Assembly: GCA_013152575.1 (NCBI GenBank)
Contig: JAADGB010000008.1
Coordinates: 989-9,799 of the forward strand
Length of the DNA: 8,811 nucleotides
Direction of reading: 5' to 3'
From: Thermoproteota archaeon
GTDB taxonomy: Archaea; Thermoproteota; Thermoprotei_A; Sulfolobales; Acidilobaceae
Shown here: piece after piece, positions 1 through 6,374 of the stretch
Position numbering within the stretch: position 1 is the stretch's first letter
How the letters are laid out: every line of letters begins with the position of its first letter
Position numbers and translations under genes: made by a program
Notes under the pieces: generated by a model
The model's database searches: none
What the model was told of the DNA's origin: nothing
What the model saw: only the letters and a program-made list of their open reading frames with translations

Positions 1-112
1 CATAGGCCTTTGTAACGACTAGGGTTTCATAGCCTAGGCTATAGACCAGCCTGGCCATATCGTTTACACGCTGTACGCTGCTAACATTGTGTAGTACGGG
101 GATTACCTCCAA
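1..112 (-). CDS. DUF2122 family protein (SPOUT-like / 'RecB-family nuclease'), N-terminal fragment
   Basis: Only the first 37 codons are present; the rest lies beyond the left edge. The visible protein begins MEVIPVLHNVSS and continues with a helix and a strand ending LVVTKAY. From memory this matches the start of the archaeal DUF2122/COG4080 family, once named RecB-family nuclease and later regarded as a SpoU-like (SPOUT) RNA methylase relative; its true activity is not established. The TTG at 112 is chosen because an AGGAGGGTGG Shine-Dalgarno sequence lies nine bases upstream (122-131), and because the in-frame codons above it contain no better start. It follows the cytosine methyltransferase with a 17-base gap, so it is probably the distal gene of the same operon. 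Family assignment is moderately sure; substrate unknown. Confidence 0.65.
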   Translation of the reverse strand, partial: MEVIPVLHNVSSVQRVNDMARLVYSLGYETLVVTKAY

Positions 113-129
113 CCCTCTAATCCACCCTC

Positions 130-1104
130 CTATAACCCGTCTAGCTCTTGGATTATAGAGTCTGCTATAGCCTTGGCTAGCGGTGGCGGTACAGCCTCGC
201 CCACCATATCGTATTGTGCGTCCCTGCTACCTATGAAGACGTGGTAGTCGGGGAACCCCATCAGCCTAGCCTGCTCCCTAACTGTTAGGAGCCTTGGATG
301 GTAGGGGTGTATGAACCTCGATGACCCCATGACTGTCGGCGCGATCCTGTGGGGGTGTAGCCTGATATAGTTGGGGAGCCTCCTGCCACCAGCTCCGGTG
401 TAGGTTATGAGGGAGTCTCCCCACCTCATCCTGGCTACTCTCCTAGCATATCTCTTGGAGAGCTGTGGTGGGGGGTCGTGGTTGGGCGGGTAGCTGGCTC
501 CAGGCTCGGGCAGGCCCTTGAGGGCCTCCTCCACGGTCGGTGGCTTCCTCTTCTGGGGCCTGAGCCTTATGTTTGACACGAAGACCCTTGTCCTATGGCT
601 TGGGGTCCCGTAGTCTTCGGCTCGGAGCGTGTTGAAGTATATGGTTGTGTAGCCCTGGCGTGCTAGTTCCCTCCTTATCGCGGCCTGTATCTGGCTCTCC
701 AGTATTCCGGCGACGTTCTCGATCACGAATACCTTCGGTTTAACCTCACCGATTATTCTTATCGCGTGGAGGAATAACTGGCCCGCCGGGTCCCTGTAGA
801 GCCTGTCCAGGGGTTTCTTCTCCCTGCGGGGGTTTGCGCCTGTGAAGGGCTCGCAGGGTGGGCTCGCGATTACTACGTCGAAGTCACCCTTCGAGTAGCC
901 TGTGAGGTCTCTTATGATGGCTAGGTTTACCTCCTTCACGTCATCTGCTATAAAGTATGCCTGGTGGAAGTTCGCCTTATAGGATTTGGCAGCCGGGGGA
1001 AAATTATCCACGCCCACTAGGGGTTTGAAGCCGGCCTCCTCGAAGCCCCTCGCGAAACCCCCCGCGCCCGAGAATATGTCAAGGAGCGCGTAGGAGCTCT
1101 TCAT
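130..1104 (-). CDS. C5-cytosine methyltransferase (DNA/RNA), orphan
   Basis: Transfers methyl from SAM to C5 of cytosine. The 324-residue protein has the family motifs in order: SAM-binding DIFSGAGG (9-16, motif I), SPPCEPFT with catalytic Cys84 (81-88, motif IV), ENV with Glu129 (motif VI), and HRTR (170-173, motif VIII). A short recognition region follows (about 175-265), then LTVREQARLMGFP (273-285, motif IX) and the VGEAVPPPLA helix (301-310, motif X). It is near the small end for the family. Cys84 is the only cysteine. ATG at 1104 has a strong GAGGAGGAGAT Shine-Dalgarno inside the end of tfe, which it overlaps by 26 bases, implying coupled translation. No restriction endonuclease is visible beside it, so it looks like an orphan. 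The PPCxPFT motif also recalls Dnmt2-type tRNA methyltransferases, so the substrate could be DNA or RNA; I cannot decide from sequence. Confidence 0.88.
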   Translation of the reverse strand: MKSSYALLDIFSGAGGFARGFEEAGFKPLVGVDNFPPAAKSYKANFHQAYFIADDVKEVNLAIIRDLTGYSKGDFDVVIASPPCEPFTGANPRREKKPLDRLYRDPAGQLFLHAIRIIGEVKPKVFVIENVAGILESQIQAAIRRELARQGYTTIYFNTLRAEDYGTPSHRTRVFVSNIRLRPQKRKPPTVEEALKGLPEPGASYPPNHDPPPQLSKRYARRVARMRWGDSLITYTGAGGRRLPNYIRLHPHRIAPTVMGSSRFIHPYHPRLLTVREQARLMGFPDYHVFIGSRDAQYDMVGEAVPPPLAKAIADSIIQELDGL

Positions 1105-1648
1105 CCCGTTTTATCTCCTCCTCTAGCATTGCTATGCGTTGGCGTAGGTATTCCTTCACCCGCGAGTTGTCCTCCTCGACTAGCATCGAGTTGCACTTGG
1201 GGCATGTGAAGTCGAACTCGAATGCCTCCTCGAACGTGTACCGTAGCCCATCTGTAGGGCACCTGAAGAACGCGTTGTTCTCCTCATAGGCCAGCCTCTG
1301 CTTCAGCTTCTCTAGAACCTGCTTCTTACGCCAGAATAGGCTCATGTTTATCCCGGAGAAGTCCGGGTACCAGTAGTATCTGGTCGCCCCCGTTGTAGGA
1401 TGCCTTCCCCTCCTATAGGCTACCATTCTGAGCGAGTAGAGCATTCGGAGGATGTTCCTTATCTCTCCCTGCCTCATCTGTGTGATCTCCGATAGGTCCT
1501 CGTCGCTTAGCCCCTTACCGTCAGTGGCTGATAGGAGGGTTGTGAATATCCTAACAGCGTTGTCTGGGTTTAGCTTGTGCTTTAGGGCTAGTCTTCTTAT
1601 GAACTCGTATAGGGCTTCGATCTTCACCTTGCTGTCAGCATTCGACAC
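1079..1648 (-). CDS. tfe: Transcription factor E, alpha subunit (TFE-alpha / TFIIE-alpha homologue)
   Basis: General archaeal transcription initiation factor that stabilises promoter opening by RNA polymerase with TBP and TFB. The 189 residues form an N-terminal extended winged helix (about 6-105, with the LRMVAYRRGRHP wing region), a helical linker (105-125), a zinc-ribbon-like segment (127-155) and a charged C-terminal coiled helix (160-187). The ribbon shows Cys130, Cys149 and Cys152, but the usual second Cys is Asp133 (codon GAT at 1250-1252), leaving three cysteines. The start is GTG at 1648: it overlaps the end of trm56 by 14 bases and has GGTGA seven to eleven bases upstream. It is fourth in a six-gene minus-strand operon and its end carries the ribosome binding site of the methyltransferase gene. 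Length and domain order are normal for archaeal TFE. Confidence 0.93.
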   Translation of the reverse strand: MSNADSKVKIEALYEFIRRLALKHKLNPDNAVRIFTTLLSATDGKGLSDEDLSEITQMRQGEIRNILRMLYSLRMVAYRRGRHPTTGATRYYWYPDFSGINMSLFWRKKQVLEKLKQRLAYEENNAFFRCPTDGLRYTFEEAFEFDFTCPKCNSMLVEEDNSRVKEYLRQRIAMLEEEIKRDEELLRAP

Positions 1649-2207
1649 CGCCTGTCACCGTCTTACCCCGCTTGCTAGGTACTATTCTAGTCTTGGCTCC
1701 GTAAAAGATACTATATAGTTCTCGGCCCCTATATAGTCTATCTAATAATATTGCTAGTGCGGCGACCTCGCTGTGAGGCTGGTTTCCGATCGCGACGTTA
1801 TAGTCTGCAGCGTCATAATAGTATCTCTCAACCTTCCCAGCACCCACAACTATTAGCTTCGGCCTCGTAGAGGTCCTTATCTCGTCTATCACGTCATCGA
1901 CCGGCAAACCGTACATTGTTAGGTGGATTACCTCGCCGCCCTCCTTCCTCCATTTCTCCACGTATCTCTTCCCATTAACTCCACACGCGTATTCCATTTC
2001 TCCACCCCAGCACTCAAGCGTCCTCTTGAGGCTCCTCTCAACGCTCTCATCGCATACTCCTTCTAGGATGAAGCCGTTTGCACCAAAAGCCCGTGCGACG
2101 AGGGCGACGTGGGTTGTTATCCTCTTGTCCCTCTGGGGCCTATGGCCTAGTCGGAGGACGTAGACTTTACCGTAGGGGTCCCATGGTCTTGGCTGTCTCC
2201 TTTGCAA
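1635..2207 (-). CDS. trm56: tRNA (cytidine(56)-2'-O)-methyltransferase Trm56 (SPOUT)
   Basis: Methylates the 2'-OH of C56 in the T-loop of archaeal tRNAs, helping stabilise the tRNA elbow at high temperature. The 190-residue protein shows the family signature LRLGHRPQRDKRITTHVALV (19-38) and the SPOUT trefoil-knot SAM site around VVGAGKVERYYYDAADYNVA (120-139), followed by IGNQPHSEVAALAILLDRL (140-158). Length is typical. The start is TTG at 2207: a GAGGTGAT Shine-Dalgarno at 2216-2223 sits exactly eight bases upstream, and no ATG is in frame before the conserved core. The gene begins 41 bases inside hflX, so ribosomes must initiate within the upstream coding region. The neighbours (HflX, TFE, MBF1) fit a translation/transcription operon. 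Confidence 0.92.
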   Translation of the reverse strand: MQRRQPRPWDPYGKVYVLRLGHRPQRDKRITTHVALVARAFGANGFILEGVCDESVERSLKRTLECWGGEMEYACGVNGKRYVEKWRKEGGEVIHLTMYGLPVDDVIDEIRTSTRPKLIVVGAGKVERYYYDAADYNVAIGNQPHSEVAALAILLDRLYRGRELYSIFYGAKTRIVPSKRGKTVTGGVEC

Positions 2208-3294
2208 TATCCGTTATCACCTCTAGCAGGGTGTCGAGGCCTAGCCTCTTACTCGCTGATACAGGGATTACTGGGGCCTCGGAGAGGTATGTGTTGATTA
2301 TCCCCCTAATGTAGTCTACTCGTTCCTCCACCGCGTCTGGCTCGAGTAGGTCAATCTTATTCGCGGCTACAAGGAGCCTCCCGTCTAATCCCGCCGCTCC
2401 TATATTGGCTAGGGTTTCAAGGCCGGCCTCGATCTTCTCAGCGATATCCCTCTCCGGCTCGGTTACATCTACTACGAAGATTATCACATCACTATAGGCT
2501 ACCTCCTCCAGGGTTGACCTGAAGGCTTCTATTATCTCGTGTGGGACCCGTCGTATGAAACCTACAGTGTCCACGAAGACCATCTTCAACCCATTGTACG
2601 TGATGGCCTTGTGTTTCGGGTGGAGTGTTGTAAAGTACTCCTCGCCAGTCGGTTTACTCTCCCTGGTTATGGCGTTGAAGAGCGTCGTTTTACCCGCACT
2701 AGCGTAGCCAACTATTGATGCGTGTATCATTCCCTGCCTTCTCCTAGCCTCTAGCCTACTCACCCTCCTCTTCCTCAGCTCCTCTAGCTGCCTCCTTATC
2801 CTAGCCAGCTTCCTCTCCAAGCTGTACCTGTACCTGTCTATCGCGTATTCACCCGGGCCTAGGAATCCAGGGTCTTCTCCCATCCTCGCCCTCCTGACGT
2901 ATTCTCTGAGTAGTGGAAGCTGGTGGCGTATCCTCGCGGCCTCTATCTGTAGCTTCGCCTCCCTGGAGCCAGCGTGCCTGGTAAATATCTCGAGTATAAG
3001 GGATACCCTGTCGATGACCCTCCTCCTAGTGGTCTTCTGTAGGATGTAGATTGTCGTGGGCGGGGGCTCTCCATAGTATATGACTGTGTCGACGTCCAGG
3101 TCCTCTGCTTCCATTGCTATTCTCTCGAGGGTCCCCTTTCCAGGCCTCTTGGGGTTCCTTAGCTTGATGACCCCTTTCACCTTGTAGCCCGCGGTCTGTG
3201 CGAGGGCTAGAGCCTCGTCTAGATAGTCTAGGTCTCTCCTCGGTATTAGGAGGAGTGCTTGGTTTTCTGGGCTAGTCTTCATCCTTCCTGACAA
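2167..3294 (-). CDS. hflX: GTPase HflX (ribosome-associated)
   Basis: Ribosome-binding GTPase of the Obg/HflX superfamily; bacterial HflX splits stalled ribosomes, and the archaeal role is less clear. With the start used here (375 residues), an N-terminal nucleotide-binding-like domain (about 10-105) is followed by the HflX hallmark REAKLQIEAARIRHQLPLL (111-129), a Gly-rich turn, and a strongly basic coiled coil (156-188). Then comes the G domain: P-loop GYASAGKT (196-203), G2 TTLHP, G3 DTVGF (242-246), G4 NKID (312-315) and G5 SAS (346-348). The start is ambiguous: GTG 3306, TTG 3294 or ATG 3282. TTG 3294 is preferred because AGGTGA (3303-3308) lies eight bases upstream; spacing is 1 base for the GTG, and the AGGAAGG next to the ATG leaves no spacer. 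It overlaps the end of mbf1 by 23 bases. Confidence 0.93.
   Translation of the reverse strand: MSGRMKTSPENQALLLIPRRDLDYLDEALALAQTAGYKVKGVIKLRNPKRPGKGTLERIAMEAEDLDVDTVIYYGEPPPTTIYILQKTTRRRVIDRVSLILEIFTRHAGSREAKLQIEAARIRHQLPLLREYVRRARMGEDPGFLGPGEYAIDRYRYSLERKLARIRRQLEELRKRRVSRLEARRRQGMIHASIVGYASAGKTTLFNAITRESKPTGEEYFTTLHPKHKAITYNGLKMVFVDTVGFIRRVPHEIIEAFRSTLEEVAYSDVIIFVVDVTEPERDIAEKIEAGLETLANIGAAGLDGRLLVAANKIDLLEPDAVEERVDYIRGIINTYLSEAPVIPVSASKRLGLDTLLEVITDIAKETAKTMGPLR
2216..2223 (-). promoter_or_regulatory. Shine-Dalgarno site of trm56 inside hflX
   Basis: The minus strand reads GAGGTGAT here, a near-perfect complement to the crenarchaeal 16S tail, eight bases before the TTG at 2207. It decides the trm56 start and lies wholly within hflX coding sequence. 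Confidence 0.75.
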
Positions 3295-3781
3295 TAACCA
3301 CGTCACCTAACGTGAGGGTCCCTGGATCAGCCCTGTAGTCTTCCTCCTCGGCTAGCTCTGTCGGCTCAAGCAGCTGGATCTTCAGGATTGACTCCATCTT
3401 CTTCGCCAGGCTTATGGAGGGTTTCAGCTTGCCCGCCTCTATCCTCCTCAGCATTGTCTCGCTGATCCTCAGCTTCTGGGCTAGGGCGCTCGTCGTCCAG
3501 CCCTTAGCCTCCCTAGCCCTCCTTATCCTCTCATAGTAATCCTCGACTAGATCGTACTGGTCAAGGGGGATCCTCTTGGGAGCCCTCCTTACAGGGATTG
3601 TTTTCTTCTTCTGGGGGCGGGGCGTCTGCCTTAGTAGGACAGCTCTCCCGCTCCGGGAGAGCTTCATGTAACAGCTAGCGCAGAGAACCATCTCTACCCC
3701 GTCTACAACCGCCCTGTAGGGGCGGCCTGCTATCCTCATACCACACATTTCACAATAGTGTACTTCTCCTGTCCCAGGCAA
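3272..3781 (-). CDS. mbf1: MBF1-family protein (zinc ribbon + XRE-type HTH)
   Basis: Archaeal homologue of multiprotein bridging factor 1. In eukaryotes MBF1 bridges TBP and activators and helps prevent ribosomal frameshifting at collisions; the archaeal protein is reported to associate with ribosomes, so a translation role is likely. The 169 residues comprise an N-terminal zinc ribbon (Cys10, Cys13, Cys34, Cys37), a basic Pro/Lys-rich linker (50-72), a helix-turn-helix of the Cro/XRE type (about 83-138, with ALAQKLRISETMLRRIEAGK) and an acidic tail with a final strand. TTG at 3781 is preceded by GGGGAGAG with a nine-base spacer. It is the first gene of the minus-strand operon, downstream of a TATA-like element (3823-3829). 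Domain order is that of full-length archaeal MBF1. Confidence 0.92.
   Translation of the reverse strand: MPGTGEVHYCEMCGMRIAGRPYRAVVDGVEMVLCASCYMKLSRSGRAVLLRQTPRPQKKKTIPVRRAPKRIPLDQYDLVEDYYERIRRAREAKGWTTSALAQKLRISETMLRRIEAGKLKPSISLAKKMESILKIQLLEPTELAEEEDYRADPGTLTLGDVVIVRKDED
3303..3308 (-). promoter_or_regulatory. Shine-Dalgarno site of hflX
   Basis: The minus strand reads AGGTGA, eight bases upstream of TTG 3294 and inside the last codons of mbf1. Its spacing equals that of trm56 and favours TTG 3294 over the GTG at 3306 and the ATG at 3282. Confidence 0.6.
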
Positions 3782-3822
3782 CTCTTGCCACTCTCCCCAG
3801 GCTATCCCATTGACTGGCAGGG

Positions 3823-3829
3823 CTTAATA
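3823..3829 (-). promoter_or_regulatory. TATA-like box for the mbf1-hflX-trm56-tfe operon
   Basis: The minus strand reads TATTAAG, centred about 45 bases upstream of the mbf1 TTG. With the usual 24-27-base TATA-to-start distance, transcription would begin near 3800 and give a leader of about 19 bases containing the mbf1 Shine-Dalgarno. This is inference from position and composition; a TATATA stretch at 3871-3876 is a weaker, more distant alternative. Confidence 0.45.
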
Positions 3830-3899
3830 CGATGTTGTATTACTATGGTGGCTCTAGGGTAACGATTGGATATATACGGGGTGGGGTATAGCTTCGCAC

Positions 3900-3907
3900 A
3901 TTATAAG
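3900..3907 (+). promoter_or_regulatory. TATA box for the pan cluster
   Basis: The plus strand reads ATTATAAG, centred about 43 bases before the pan TTG at 3948. This predicts a start near 3930 and a leader of 16-20 bases that includes the GGTGA Shine-Dalgarno at 3934-3938. The TATAAA at 3927-3932 is closer to consensus but too close to the start codon to serve this gene. Confidence 0.5.
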
Positions 3908-3947
3908 GGTTCTGGGACACCAATGGTATAAATGGTGAAGATGGGGG

Positions 3948-5126
3948 TTGTCGCTGAGTACTAGTGGAAGGAGACACTTCGACGACATAGAGGAAGAGGT
4001 AAGATTCCTCAGGGAGAGGATCAAACACTTGATGCAGATAAAGATGAACCTAGAGCAGGATCTAGACAGGTATAGGAGGGAAGTAGAGAGGCTGATGAGC
4101 CCCCCGCATATCGAGGCAACAGTCCTCGAGGTATTGGATAATGAATCGGTTATAGTGAAGAGCACTACGGGCCCCAACCTGATAGTCAAGGTCTCCAACG
4201 GGATTGATGTGAAGAGCTTGAGGCCGGGTATGAGGGTAGCTCTAAACAATAGGGGTTCGGCTATAGTCAGGGTGTTGCCCAACGTAGTCGATCCAATGGT
4301 AAGGGCGATGGAGGTTATCGAGAAGCCTAATGTGACCTTCGACGACATAGGGGGGCTTGAGAAACAGATCAGGGAGCTGTACGAGGTCGTCGTACTCCCA
4401 TTGATTAAACCCGAGGTCTTCAGAGAGCTCGGCATTGAGCCTCCGAAGGGTGTACTCCTCCACGGCCCGCCTGGTACGGGTAAGACCCTACTCGCCAAGG
4501 CTGTCGCTAGAGCCTCCAACGCCAGGTTCATCCGCGTCGTTGCCAGCGAGTTCGTGAATAAGTTCATAGGAGAGGGGGCTAGGCTGGTCAGGGAGGTATT
4601 CAGGTATGCAAGGGATAATGCCCCCGCGATTATATTCATCGATGAGATAGACGCTATTGGATCCCGGAGGGCAGACCTGGGTACGAGTGGTGACAGGGAG
4701 GTTCAGAGGACTCTCCTCCAGCTGTTGGCAGAGCTAGACGGTTTCGAGCCCCTCTCCAACGTTAAGGTTATCGCCGCCACAAACAGGCTCGACCTCTTAG
4801 ACCCTGCCCTCCTAAGGCCTGGGAGATTCGACAGGATAATCGAGGTACCACTCCCAGGATATGAGGGCAGGCTAGAGATATTGAGGGTCCACACTAGAAA
4901 GGTCAAACTAGCTAGGGATGTGGATCTGGCAAGGATAGCGTCGCTAACCGAGGGCTTCAGCGGCGCTGACTTGAAAGCTGTGGTGACGGAGGCAGGATAC
5001 TACGCGATCAGGGAGGGTAGGAAGAGGCTCGCGATGAAGGACTTCCTCAGGGCGGTCGAGAAGGTTAGGAGCAGGATAGGAGGGTCAAGCAATTCCTCGA
5101 TGGGCTCTCTGACCCAACACTATTAG
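3948..5126 (+). CDS. pan: Proteasome-activating nucleotidase PAN (AAA+ ATPase)
   Basis: Hexameric cytoplasmic ATPase that unfolds substrates and feeds them to the 20S proteasome. The 392 residues show an N-terminal coiled coil (about 14-50), an OB domain (54-115), then the AAA+ module: Walker A GPPGTGKT (173-180), pore loop KFIGEG (205-210), Walker B IIFIDEID (228-235), sensor-1 ATNR (277-280), arginine-finger region RPGRFDR (290-296) and a C-terminal helical lid (to about 378). TTG at 3948 is the only plausible start: TGA closes the frame 12 bases upstream, GGTGA lies nine bases upstream, and the next Met is residue 30. Oddly, the last residues are LTQHY, so the penultimate position is His, not the Tyr of the HbYX motif used for docking and gate opening. 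The other frames past the stop do not restore one. It heads a plus-strand cluster with the PUA and PAC2 genes. Confidence 0.95.
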   Translation: MSLSTSGRRHFDDIEEEVRFLRERIKHLMQIKMNLEQDLDRYRREVERLMSPPHIEATVLEVLDNESVIVKSTTGPNLIVKVSNGIDVKSLRPGMRVALNNRGSAIVRVLPNVVDPMVRAMEVIEKPNVTFDDIGGLEKQIRELYEVVVLPLIKPEVFRELGIEPPKGVLLHGPPGTGKTLLAKAVARASNARFIRVVASEFVNKFIGEGARLVREVFRYARDNAPAIIFIDEIDAIGSRRADLGTSGDREVQRTLLQLLAELDGFEPLSNVKVIAATNRLDLLDPALLRPGRFDRIIEVPLPGYEGRLEILRVHTRKVKLARDVDLARIASLTEGFSGADLKAVVTEAGYYAIREGRKRLAMKDFLRAVEKVRSRIGGSSNSSMGSLTQHY

Positions 5127-5150
5127 CCCCCTCCCACACCCCCTCCTTCT
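5127..5150 (+). other. Pyrimidine-rich tract after pan
   Basis: Directly after the pan stop codon come 24 bases with 22 pyrimidines, mostly C. Crenarchaeal 3' ends often lie in pyrimidine-rich DNA, so it may cause partial termination between pan and the next gene, or simply be a spacer. It has no hairpin that I can see. Confidence 0.3.
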
Positions 5151-5167
5151 AACCAGGGTTTAGGGGT

Positions 5168-5629
5168 TTGAGGCGTAAGCTTTCCGAGTTGGAGCTTAGG
5201 GTTCTGAGGGCTAGGGCCGCGTACCAGTGGGATTGGAGGGTGGCTGAAGCGCTACTCCCTAGCCCCGAGGGGTTCCAGGTTGATGTAGTCAGGGGGAGGA
5301 TCAGGTATGTCGTCTTCAAGGGATCTGTATACTTGACCTTGAGGCCCAACGACGGTTTGTTCTCCCCCTCCAAAGCGGCAGCGGAGAGAATTATTAGGTC
5401 CTCCCAGCCTCCCCGATACAGGATTATCATCCGGGGGGACCGGGAGATAAGGGGTAGTATACTTGCCAGGGACGTGGTATCTATAGACCCCGACCTCAAG
5501 CCAGGAGATGAGGTGGTGATAGTAGACCAAGACGATAACTTGGTCGGGGTCGGGAGGCTAAGGGTCCCTCCGCCCATGATTGAGGGCCTGATGTTTGGTG
5601 AAGTTGCTAGGGTGAGGTCTAGGGCGTGA
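5168..5629 (+). CDS. arcTGT C2-PUA domain protein (detached C-terminal half of archaeosine transglycosylase)
   Basis: A 153-residue RNA-binding protein with no catalytic domain. Residues about 10-80 resemble the C2 domain of euryarchaeal arcTGT/ArcS (pattern RARAAYQ...AEALLP...GRIRYV...TLRPNDGLFS). Residues 82-151 form a PUA domain with the hallmark VVSIDPDLKPGDEVVIVD and a final AxVR strand. In Pyrococcus arcTGT these domains close the same polypeptide and hold the tRNA 3' end and the unfolded D-arm. The tgtA in this window stops before them, so this is best read as the missing half acting in trans. TTG 5168 is chosen because it gives the full C2 start; its upstream G-rich sequence (AGGGTTTAGGGG) is a weak Shine-Dalgarno, and TTG 5189 is an alternative. 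It sits 41 bases after pan and 4 bases before the PAC2 gene, so it is likely co-transcribed with proteasome genes. It could alternatively serve another RNA enzyme. Confidence 0.83.
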   Translation: MRRKLSELELRVLRARAAYQWDWRVAEALLPSPEGFQVDVVRGRIRYVVFKGSVYLTLRPNDGLFSPSKAAAERIIRSSQPPRYRIIIRGDREIRGSILARDVVSIDPDLKPGDEVVIVDQDDNLVGVGRLRVPPPMIEGLMFGEVARVRSRA

Positions 5630-5633
5630 GATC

Positions 5634-6374
5634 ATGGGTGTCGAGATAGTAGTCGACGTGGATAGAAGGGAGTTGGAGGGAGCGTACTTCATAACAGGAT
5701 TCAGAGGCTTCGGCATGATAGGCTACCTGGTATCGAAGTACCTAGCCCTACTCCTCGGCGGCAAGAAGGTGGGCTATATCCTAACGGATGCAATGCCTCC
5801 AGTCGTCCTAATAGAGGATGACGGTCCAGGCTACCCCTACGACATATACTTGGTTGAGGATCCGAAGACTGTGATAGTCGTTAACAGGGCACTCCCCGAA
5901 AGGGAGCATACGGATGAGTACATCTGGGGGTTAAGCGAGTGGGTTAGCAGGATAAAGCCCAAGCTGGCGATCCTAGTAGGCGGCCTGAGGGTCGAGTATA
6001 GGCCTGAGGGTGAAGAGCACGGCTACAGGTATATCGTCAACAAGTTCTACAAGGGACCCGAGCTGGAGGCCCCCCAGATGGAGGCGGGCCTCGGAGTCAT
6101 GGGGCCACTAGCACTCCTATACATGCACCTAGACTACTTCCAGGTCCCAGCAGCTATAGTGCTGCCCTACACCACTGCCGAGGAGGCTGACTGGACGGCG
6201 GCGGCATTCGGGGTTAAGCTTATCGCGAGCAAGTTCCTCGGTAAGGAGGTCGATGTGAAGACGCTGGAAGAGATGGGTGTAAAGCAGAGGGAGTTGATCG
6301 AGCAGTTAATGAAGATGGTAGAGGAGGAGACAGGTAAGGGAGACGACAAGGAGAGGCCTGGAATATACATGTAG
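5634..6374 (+). CDS. PAC2-family protein (proteasome assembly chaperone/activator homologue) with HbYX tail
   Basis: Member of the PAC2/COG1938-COG2047 family, to which eukaryotic PAC1/PAC2 and archaeal PbaA/PbaB belong; PbaB is reported to bind and activate the 20S proteasome. The 246 residues form one alpha/beta domain with the family signatures ITGFRGFGMIGYL (20-32), LVGGLR (114-119), a Gly-rich GLGVMGPLALL (152-162) and the LPYTTAEEADWTAA stretch (177-190). A helix (210-232) leads to a flexible charged tail (233-243) ending Ile-Tyr-Met, which fits hydrophobic-Tyr-any, the HbYX motif that inserts between proteasome alpha subunits. Start ATG 5634 follows the PUA stop by 4 bases, consistent with coupled translation. 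Location in the pan cluster supports a proteasome role. Family is secure; whether it is an assembly factor or an alternative activator is inference. Confidence 0.9.
   Translation: MGVEIVVDVDRRELEGAYFITGFRGFGMIGYLVSKYLALLLGGKKVGYILTDAMPPVVLIEDDGPGYPYDIYLVEDPKTVIVVNRALPEREHTDEYIWGLSEWVSRIKPKLAILVGGLRVEYRPEGEEHGYRYIVNKFYKGPELEAPQMEAGLGVMGPLALLYMHLDYFQVPAAIVLPYTTAEEADWTAAAFGVKLIASKFLGKEVDVKTLEEMGVKQRELIEQLMKMVEEETGKGDDKERPGIYM

Noticed and set aside
130..1104. A restriction-modification or phage-defence island around the methyltransferase
   Set aside because: No endonuclease, helicase, integrase or composition change is visible; flanking genes are conserved housekeeping genes. The part left of position 1 cannot be seen.
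3927..3932. TATAAA as the pan promoter
   Set aside because: A start about 26 bases downstream would fall after the TTG 3948, with no in-frame start codon near; TTATAAG at 3901 fits better.
3854..4639. Long open minus-strand frame opposite the start of pan (261 codons)
   Set aside because: It is Ser/Thr/Leu-rich with no domain, lies fully antisense to a clear AAA+ gene and over its promoter, and is a shadow of high-GC coding in the other strand.
5149..5577. Open minus-strand frame opposite the PUA gene
   Set aside because: Low-complexity Ser/Leu/Thr composition and complete overlap with a recognisable C2-PUA protein.
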